This document shows, in pieces, positions 58,676 through 64,000 of a DNA stretch of 64,000 nucleotides. Where the stretch lies: NCBI GenBank assembly GCA_947168525.1, contig CAMVMG010000008.1, positions 21,992-85,991 of the forward strand, read 5' to 3'. Under the pieces are notes generated by a model, which was not told the DNA's origin, made no database searches, and saw only the letters and a program-made list of their open reading frames with translations. The stretch comes from an uncultured Bacteroidales bacterium. GTDB taxonomy: Bacteria; Bacteroidota; Bacteroidia; Bacteroidales; UBA932. The position numbers and the translations under genes were made by a program. Position 1 is the stretch's first letter. Every line of letters starts with the position of its first letter.

Positions 58676-61072
58676 ATGATACTGGCAGACCTCGCAACCG
58701 GAGAAAAAGCGGTCATCGTGCGCGTGAACGGACACGGCAGTTTCCGCAAACGCCTCATCGAAATGGGCTTTATCCAGGGAAAAGAAGTGACGGTGGTGCT
58801 CAACGCACCGCTAAAAGACCCCATTGAATACGAAATCATCGGCTATAAAGTGTCCCTGCGGCGGGAGGAAGCCCGCAATATAGAGGTAGTGAGCGTGGAA
58901 GAGGCCCGCGAAGCCCTTTCCACGGACGAGCACCTGCAGGCCCTGCCGGGAGACCTTCAGGAAACAGAGCGTCTGGACCGGGCCCTCGCCCATGTGGCGG
59001 AAGAGCGGCACCACAACATCCGCGTCGCGCTGGTGGGAAACCCCAACTGTGGCAAAACCTCCCTGTTTAACATTGCCTCCGGCAGCCACGAGCATGTGGG
59101 CAACTATTCCGGTGTTACCGTGGATGCCAAGGAAGGCAAGTTCCAGTACAAAGGATACGATATCACCCTGGTGGATCTGCCGGGCACCTACTCCCTGAGC
59201 GCCTACTCCCCCGAAGAGCTGTATGTGCGGAAAAACCTCCTGGAGGCCATGCCGGACGTGGTCGTGAACGTGGTGGACGCCTCCAACATCGAGCGCAACC
59301 TGTACCTGACCACCCAGCTGATCGACATGAACCTCAGGACGGTCATGGCCCTGAACATGTACGATGAGCTCCTGCATAAGGGAGACAAGCTGGACATCAG
59401 GCAGTTGGGATACCTGCTGGGTATCCCCGTCTGCCCTACGGTGAGCCGCGACGGCCAGGGCATCCCGGAACTCTTCGACACCGTAATCAAGATCTACGAG
59501 CAGTCCGACCCCAAACTGGCCCGGCACATCCACATCAACCACGGGGCGGAACTGGAAAAGAGCATCGTACGCCTCAGGGACCTCATCTTCACCAACGAGC
59601 AGTTGCGCTCCCGTTATTCCACCCGGTACCTGGCCATCAAATACCTGGAAACCGACAAGGACGTGGAAGGCATCATCGACCGTCAGCCCAATGCCGGCGC
59701 CATCCGCGCAGCCCGGGAAGAGGAGAGCGGGAGAATTCAGAAACTGCTGCAAACCAGCCCGGAAAGCGCCATCGTGGACGCCAAGTACGCCTTCATCCAG
59801 GGCGCCTTGGCCGAAACTTACGAGCGCTACCAGGAAGAGCGGCCCCGGCGCACCATTACGGACAAGATCGACGCCATCGTCACCAACCAGTGGCTGGCGT
59901 TCCCCATCTTCGTGGTCCTGCTGTGGTTTATCTTCTGGGCCACCTTTACTATCGGCCAGTACCCTATGGACTGGATCGACTGGCTGATTGCCCGATTCGG
60001 CGGCTGGGTGGGCTCGCTGATGGCCGACGGCTGGGTGAAAGACCTGGTGGTGGACGGCGTGATTGCCGGCGTGGGTAGCGTCCTGGTGTTCCTCCCCAAC
60101 ATCATGATCCTGTACTTCTTCATCTCCATCATGGAGGACAGCGGCTACATGGCGCGCGCGGCCTTCATCGTAGACAAACTGATGCACAAAATAGGCCTGC
60201 ACGGGAAAAGCTTCATCCCCATGGTGATGGGCTTCGGCTGCAACGTGCCCGCCATCATGGCCACCCGCAGCATCGAGAGCCGCAAGAGCCGGCTGGTGAC
60301 CATCGCCATCATCCCGTTCATGTCCTGCGCCGGACGGCTGCCCATCTTCGTGCTTTTCGCCGGAGCCTTCTTCCCGGGCAATCCCGCTACGGCCCTGCTG
60401 GGCATCTACCTGCTGGGCATCGTGCTGGCCATCCTGAGCGCCCTGGTGCTGTCGAAGTTTGTCAAGGACGACGACCTCCCCTTCGTGATGGAGCTGCCGC
60501 CGTACCGCGTCCCCACCGGCAAGGCCATCTGGCGCCACACCTGGGAGAAAGGCAAGCAGTATCTGGAGAAAATGGCCACCACCATCCTCATCTTTTCCGT
60601 GGTCATCTGGTTCCTGGGATACTTTCCCCGCCACGAGGGGCAGAGCGCGGCCTACCAGCAGGAGCATTCCTATATCGGCATGGTCGGAAAGGCTATTGAG
60701 CCCATGAACAAGCCGCTGGGCTTCAACTGGAAGATGGACGTGGGCCTGCTGGCCGGCGTTGGCGCCAAAGAACTGGTTATCAGCACCATGGGCGTGATGT
60801 ACGCCCAGGACGGCGAGGCGTACGAAGGCCTCGGAGACGAGGACGACACCGCCCTGCAGTCGGCCCTGAAAGCCACCGTGCCCACCGCCGCCGCCCTTGC
60901 CTTCATGGTGTTCGTGCTGCTATACTTCCCCTGCATCGCCACCTTTGTGGCCATCAAGAACGAGACAGGCCGATGGCGCTGGGCCATCCTGCTTGCGCTG
61001 TACACCATCCTCGTCGCCTGGGTGTGCGCCTTTGCGGCGTACCGGATCGGGCTGCTGGTCTGGCCGATTTAG
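58676..61072 (+). CDS. feoB: Fused FeoA-FeoB ferrous iron transporter
   Basis: A 798-residue fusion. Residues 1-75 are FeoA (SH3-like, starting MILADLATGEKAVIVRV). The FeoB part has the G protein motifs GNPNCGKTS near 120, the DLPGTYSL G3 near 167 and NMYD (G4) near 222, followed by Gate domains in about ten membrane helices with GFGCNVPAIMATR near 523 and SCAGRLPIF near 550. It imports Fe(II) across the inner membrane, driven by GTP. The fused form is usual for Bacteroidota. It has its own promoter divergent from queH. Confidence 0.95.
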   Translation: MILADLATGEKAVIVRVNGHGSFRKRLIEMGFIQGKEVTVVLNAPLKDPIEYEIIGYKVSLRREEARNIEVVSVEEAREALSTDEHLQALPGDLQETERLDRALAHVAEERHHNIRVALVGNPNCGKTSLFNIASGSHEHVGNYSGVTVDAKEGKFQYKGYDITLVDLPGTYSLSAYSPEELYVRKNLLEAMPDVVVNVVDASNIERNLYLTTQLIDMNLRTVMALNMYDELLHKGDKLDIRQLGYLLGIPVCPTVSRDGQGIPELFDTVIKIYEQSDPKLARHIHINHGAELEKSIVRLRDLIFTNEQLRSRYSTRYLAIKYLETDKDVEGIIDRQPNAGAIRAAREEESGRIQKLLQTSPESAIVDAKYAFIQGALAETYERYQEERPRRTITDKIDAIVTNQWLAFPIFVVLLWFIFWATFTIGQYPMDWIDWLIARFGGWVGSLMADGWVKDLVVDGVIAGVGSVLVFLPNIMILYFFISIMEDSGYMARAAFIVDKLMHKIGLHGKSFIPMVMGFGCNVPAIMATRSIESRKSRLVTIAIIPFMSCAGRLPIFVLFAGAFFPGNPATALLGIYLLGIVLAILSALVLSKFVKDDDLPFVMELPPYRVPTGKAIWRHTWEKGKQYLEKMATTILIFSVVIWFLGYFPRHEGQSAAYQQEHSYIGMVGKAIEPMNKPLGFNWKMDVGLLAGVGAKELVISTMGVMYAQDGEAYEGLGDEDDTALQSALKATVPTAAALAFMVFVLLYFPCIATFVAIKNETGRWRWAILLALYTILVAWVCAFAAYRIGLLVWPI

Positions 61073-61100
61073 GACGTCTCCCGTCAGGAAAACACACCCC

Positions 61101-61209
61101 ACCTTTGCCGGAAATCGCTTCCGGGAGAGGTGGGACGTGGTTTTGGGAGAGGTCTCGGCAAAAAAAACGCACCTCTCCCAGAAATGGCTACCACCTCTCC
61201 CAAACCTTG
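61101..61209. repeat. Array of ACCTCTCCC / GGGAGAGGT motifs
   Basis: GGGAGAGGT occurs at 61123 and 61145 and its complement ACCTCTCCC at 61171 and 61193, with a degenerate member at 61101. Spacing is 22, 22, 26 and 22 bases. The array lies between the converging feoAB and mdh genes and contains a GGC-AAAAAAAA core. Confidence 0.75.
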
Positions 61210-61236
61210 CCTCGGCCCCAGGCTACTTCCGGGCAT

Positions 61237-61283
61237 AAAAAAGAGGCTGCATTCCTTGAACAAGTCTTGGAATGCAGCCTCTT
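61237..61283 (-). terminator. Intrinsic terminator of mdh
   Basis: A perfect 15-base-pair stem (61241-61255 with 61269-61283) with a 13-base loop, followed on the minus strand by six T. Confidence 0.9.
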
Positions 61284-61306
61284 GAAAGGCGTATACGGCG
61301 CGTGGC

Positions 61307-62293
61307 TTACAGGTTGGCGTTTTCCTTCTTCCAGTCTGCCACGGCGGGAACGATACCCAGTTCCACAATCTCGTCGCGCATCTTTACCAGATGCTCGTAG
61401 GAAGCTTTGAGGTCTGCCATTTCCTCGGCGGTGCCTTCCGGCTGGGTGAAGTGGCAACCGGTGGCGTCGATGGTGGTGGGCATGGCCATCATCACGTTCT
61501 TGTAGGCCTCGTTGTTCACATAGGTGCCGGCGGGCCAGGTGAAGACCTCACCGCCCATGGCGGCTTCGATCATCTTCACGGCCTGGTAGGCAGGGCTCTG
61601 GAAGGAGCTGCGGCCGCGGAGCTTGATGATGTTGCTGCCACCCTGGATGGTGTTGTGCTTGATCTCGGCGAAGCGCTCTGCGCTGAGGCCCATCTCTGCG
61701 AGGGGCTTTCCGTCGATCTTCACCTTGGAGGCGAATACGGCCATGGCCTCGCCGTGACCGCCATAGGTATAGGTGCCGGTAACCTTGTACTGGGGGACAC
61801 CGAATTCCTGGGCCAGGGCTTCCTGCAGACGGGTGCTGTCGAGGGCGGCCAGGGAAGTGAGCTGGGACGGCTTGAGACCGGAGTGGATGAGGGCGGTGAG
61901 GGCGGTGACATCAGCCGGGTTGAAGATAACCACCACAAACTTGGCGTCCGGGCAGTACTTCTTGATGTTGTCACCGAACTCGGCGGCAATCTGGCAGTTG
62001 CCCTTGAGCAGATCCTCGCGGGTCATGCCCTCTTTGCGGGGTGCGCCGCCGGAGGAGATGATATACTTGGCATCCTTAAAGGCTACGGCCGGGTCAATGG
62101 TAGCAGTAAGGTTGATGCCCGGGAATGCGCAGTGGTCCATCTCTGCCAGGACACCCTTGAGGCCGGGCTCAAAGATATCGTAGAGGCAAATGTTGGGGGT
62201 GAGGCCGAGCATGGCTGCGGTCTGGACCATGTTGGAACCAATCATTCCGGCTGCGCCCACGATCAGGAGCTTTTCATCTGTAAGGAATTTCAT
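61307..62293 (-). CDS. mdh: Malate dehydrogenase
   Basis: A 328-residue LDH/MDH-family enzyme of the Bacteroidota type. The NAD-binding GAAGMIGSN loop is at residues 13-21, the substrate Arg is in SSGGAPRKEGMTREDLL near 85, FNPADVTAL near 125 and the catalytic His in YTYGGHGEAM near 180. It interconverts malate and oxaloacetate, a step toward succinate in the fermentative branch. Single-gene unit with a strong terminator. Confidence 0.9.
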   Translation of the reverse strand: MKFLTDEKLLIVGAAGMIGSNMVQTAAMLGLTPNICLYDIFEPGLKGVLAEMDHCAFPGINLTATIDPAVAFKDAKYIISSGGAPRKEGMTREDLLKGNCQIAAEFGDNIKKYCPDAKFVVVIFNPADVTALTALIHSGLKPSQLTSLAALDSTRLQEALAQEFGVPQYKVTGTYTYGGHGEAMAVFASKVKIDGKPLAEMGLSAERFAEIKHNTIQGGSNIIKLRGRSSFQSPAYQAVKMIEAAMGGEVFTWPAGTYVNNEAYKNVMMAMPTTIDATGCHFTQPEGTAEEMADLKASYEHLVKMRDEIVELGIVPAVADWKKENANL

Positions 62294-62334
62294 AATCTTA
62301 TGTGTTAAAATTTGACTTTTCTCGAATGCATCTG

Positions 62335-62342
62335 CAAAGATA
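62335..62342 (-). promoter_or_regulatory. -7 promoter box (TATCTTTG) of mdh
   Basis: Perfect consensus on the minus strand, 41 bases before the start. Confidence 0.55.
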
Positions 62343-62386
62343 GCAATTTCCCGATAAAGAATTGCTTGGAATTGTCAAAAAACAAT

Positions 62387-62394
62387 TATCTTTG
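62387..62394 (+). promoter_or_regulatory. -7 promoter box (TATCTTTG) before the structured leader RNA
   Basis: Perfect consensus; TTGG at 62366-62369 can serve as -33 element. Transcription would start near 62400. Confidence 0.55.
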
Positions 62395-62413
62395 CATCGT
62401 AAATTGTAACAGA

Positions 62414-62546
62414 CAATATGGAGCCTCCCAGTCAGGTGAAATCTAACCAGTTAACGGGCGTCGGATCAGACGACCCTCTGTCACGATTATCCATGCATTG
62501 ACCAGAATCCCGGTGCCGGAAGGCATCCGGGGGCGTTTCCGTATTG
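62414..62546 (+). ncRNA. Structured RNA in the leader of the phosphopantetheinyl transferase gene
   Basis: CAATATGG (62414-62421) can pair with CCGTATTG (62539-62546), closing a 133-base domain. Inside is a hairpin at 62509-62531 with nine pairs, one bulge and a GGAA (GNRA) tetraloop. A 27-codon frame (62418-62501) also fits inside. I do not recognise a riboswitch class, 6S or SRP RNA. It may be a regulatory leader of the next gene or a separate small RNA. Confidence 0.45.
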
Positions 62547-62563
62547 CCTTTTGAACCAACCAT

Positions 62564-63202
62564 ATGGGACTTTATTTAAAGAAGAAGCTGGAAAACGAAG
62601 CCACCATCGGCGTGTGGCAAATCACAGAGACCGAACAGGAACTGATAGAACTCAGCTCCACCCCCACCGACGAGATGGAGGAAATCTCGTTCATACGTAG
62701 TGAATCCATGCGCAAGCAGCGCCTCGCCGTGCGGGCCCTGCTGAATACCCTCTTCGACGAAAAGGTGTACCTGAGCCACCACGACAACGGCAAGCCGTAT
62801 CTGGAGAACAATCCCATCAATATTTCCATCACCCATACAGAAAAATACGTAGCCGTAATCCTGCACGAGGAAAACGACTGCGGCATCGATGTGGAATCCC
62901 TGGACCGGGACTTTTCCGCCGTGGAGAAGAAAGCCCTGAGCGAGGACGAGATCGACGACCTGGAAGATGAGAAACGCAACGAGCAGCTGGCCATCTACTG
63001 GTGCGCCAAAGAGGCTATTTTCAAGCTTCTGAGCCGCTACAACTTGAACTTTGCCGAACAAATCGAAGTGGAGCGTTTCCGCGTGCGGGGAGAGGGCGAG
63101 CTGGAAGCCACATTCATCGACAAAAACGAGGACGAAGAAGAGTTCGACCTGGAGTACATGACCTTCGACCGCCACGTGCTGGTATGGGTCGTGGGCGACT
63201 GA
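62564..63202 (+). CDS. 4'-phosphopantetheinyl transferase (Sfp superfamily)
   Basis: A 212-residue protein with the Sfp-type signatures: VRALLNTLF near residue 55, ISITHTEKYVAVIL near 86, CGIDVESLDRDF near 105 with the Mg-binding Asp, and YWCAKEAIFKLL near 145. It moves the phosphopantetheine arm of CoA onto acyl or peptidyl carrier proteins. It follows the structured leader by 18 bases. No carrier-protein gene is next to it. Confidence 0.88.
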   Translation: MGLYLKKKLENEATIGVWQITETEQELIELSSTPTDEMEEISFIRSESMRKQRLAVRALLNTLFDEKVYLSHHDNGKPYLENNPINISITHTEKYVAVILHEENDCGIDVESLDRDFSAVEKKALSEDEIDDLEDEKRNEQLAIYWCAKEAIFKLLSRYNLNFAEQIEVERFRVRGEGELEATFIDKNEDEEEFDLEYMTFDRHVLVWVVGD

Positions 63203-63373
63203 TTCCGCCCTGTTGAAAACTTTCCTCCAAAAGAAACAAGAGAGTTATAATTTAGATTAATTCCAAATTAAAAGTTGAGCTGAAGCGCTGTTAATCAATG
63301 AATTAACACCGCTTCTGTCTTTTTGTTGATAACTTTTTCCAGAAAAACCGTTCCAACGATGCCACATATCTGC

Positions 63374-63406
63374 TATCTTTGTTTCCCGAGCGGGATAAAG
63401 TCCCGC
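63374..63406 (+). promoter_or_regulatory. Promoter and leader hairpin of nrdD
   Basis: A perfect -7 box (TATCTTTG, 63374-63381) is followed by GCGGGA-TAAAG-TCCCGC, a 6-base-pair hairpin in the mRNA leader. The 170 bases between the transferase stop and this box show no gene. Confidence 0.5.
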
Positions 63407-63435
63407 AGGCATTGAAACTTAAACCCTCCCAAGAC

Positions 63436-64000
63436 ATGGTTAAACGTGTACTCAAACGCGACGGACGCCGCGTGGATTTCAACAACCAGAAGATCGTAGC
63501 CGCCATCCTCAAGGCGATGAACGTCACCGAAAGCGGTGAAGACATTGTACTCGCCGCCCAGATTGCCCATGCCATCTCCCAGCTGGACAAAGAGGAGATG
63601 ACGGTGGAAGAAATCCAGGACGTTGTGGAGAACGAACTGATGAACAGCCCCCGCCAGGAGGTTGCCAAGGAGTATATCCGCTACCGGAACAAGCGCAACA
63701 TCGCCCGCAAGGCCAAGTCCAACGAGATTTTCCAGACCATCATCGACGCGCAGGCCAACGACATCACCCGCGAGAACGCCAACATGAACGCGGACACGCC
63801 CGCCGGCATGATGATGAAGTTCGCCTCCGAGGCCACCAAGAGCTATGTGGACGAGTGCCTCCTGAGCGATCCCGTCCGGGAAGCCGTGGCGGGAAACTAT
63901 ATCCACGTACACGACAAAGACTACTATCCCACCAAGAGCCTCACGTGCATCCAGCACCCGCTGGACCTGATCCTGGAATACGGGCTCAAGGCCGGGCACG
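63436..64000 (+). CDS. nrdD: Anaerobic ribonucleoside-triphosphate reductase (partial, 3' end outside window)
   Basis: The first 188 residues of NrdD. An ATP-cone allosteric domain fills residues 1-90 (VLKRDGRRVDFNNQKIVAAILKAM, VEEIQDVVENELM), and the start of the glycyl-radical reductase domain follows (SNEIFQTIIDAQANDITRENANMNADTPAGMM). It reduces NTPs to dNTPs without oxygen and needs the activase NrdG, which would lie beyond the window. Confidence 0.93.
   Translation, partial: MVKRVLKRDGRRVDFNNQKIVAAILKAMNVTESGEDIVLAAQIAHAISQLDKEEMTVEEIQDVVENELMNSPRQEVAKEYIRYRNKRNIARKAKSNEIFQTIIDAQANDITRENANMNADTPAGMMMKFASEATKSYVDECLLSDPVREAVAGNYIHVHDKDYYPTKSLTCIQHPLDLILEYGLKAGH

Noticed and set aside
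62396..62563. 6S RNA or signal recognition particle RNA
   Set aside because: The GGAA hairpin lacks the conserved SRP core around its loop, and the domain does not form the long single stem with central bubble of 6S RNA; kept as an unclassified structure.

Overview
The window comes from a moderately GC-rich member of the Bacteroidota, most likely order Bacteroidales. Many start-proximal regions carry the Bacteroidota -7 promoter element TAnnTTTG, Shine-Dalgarno sequences are mostly absent, and the gene content fits: fimbrillin-like lipoprotein, OstA-like LPS protein, DUF2490 and Omp85-type barrels, membrane-bound LytTR/AraC regulators, FeoA-FeoB fusion, VTC/DUF4956 genes, anaerobic NrdD and 2-oxoacid:ferredoxin oxidoreductase. 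It looks like an anaerobic, host- or gut-associated organism. No tRNA, rRNA, phage, IS element or CRISPR array was recognised.

Layout. 1-2084: 2-oxoacid:ferredoxin oxidoreductase operon (first gene cut by the window edge). 2199-4814: secreted C1-type aminopeptidase and a TMEM43-like membrane protein. 4917-13848: envelope biogenesis run (PBP4-type DacB, SurA-like lipoprotein, SurA, OstA-like protein, GalE, CE15 esterase). 13849-23870: LytTR two-component system divergent from two Cthe_2159-type (DUF4353) beta-helix lipoproteins, a small secreted protein, a VTC-domain polyphosphate polymerase, a DUF4956 membrane protein and a DUF2490 outer-membrane barrel. 23940-29531: a small conserved protein, a YARHG-domain protein, then a 53-residue peptide gene, a fimbrillin-like lipoprotein, a kelch-transmembrane-AraC hybrid regulator and a secreted protein. 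29537-36109 (minus): GH29 fucosidase, TlpA-like thioredoxin, RadA, Ala-rich lipoprotein, IspF, membrane LytTR regulator, BamA-like barrel. 36289-41475 (plus): tail-anchored protein, MutL, rhomboid protease, EEP hydrolase, threonylcarbamoyl-AMP synthase, RsmE. 41549-50214: lysoplasmalogenase, His-rich P1B ATPase, ComF, FabG, NhaA, AhcY, Xaa-Pro peptidase. 50263-57903: DUF456, membrane AraC regulator, a candidate small RNA, stand-alone GuaA ATP-pyrophosphatase, GuaB, secreted protein, Apt, LuxR-type regulator plus hemerythrin protein. 57957-64000: QueH, FeoAB, Mdh, a structured leader RNA, a phosphopantetheinyl transferase and the start of NrdD.

The most interesting locus is 13849-23870. Two promoters in it (before the first and before the second DUF4353 gene) carry the same TTCRYTGA direct repeat, in pairs spaced exactly 21 bp. 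That is the geometry expected for a LytTR-type regulator, and such a regulator is encoded divergently next door. I infer one regulon joining sensor, response regulator, two surface beta-helix lipoproteins, a polyphosphate polymerase, an inner-membrane partner and an outer-membrane barrel. This is a candidate surface adhesin/polyphosphate system. Other candidates are a compact promoter-to-terminator small RNA at 51917-51989, a closed-stem structured RNA at 62414-62546, and three unrelated intergenic arrays of short inverted motifs (24316-24401, 42287-42475, 61101-61209).
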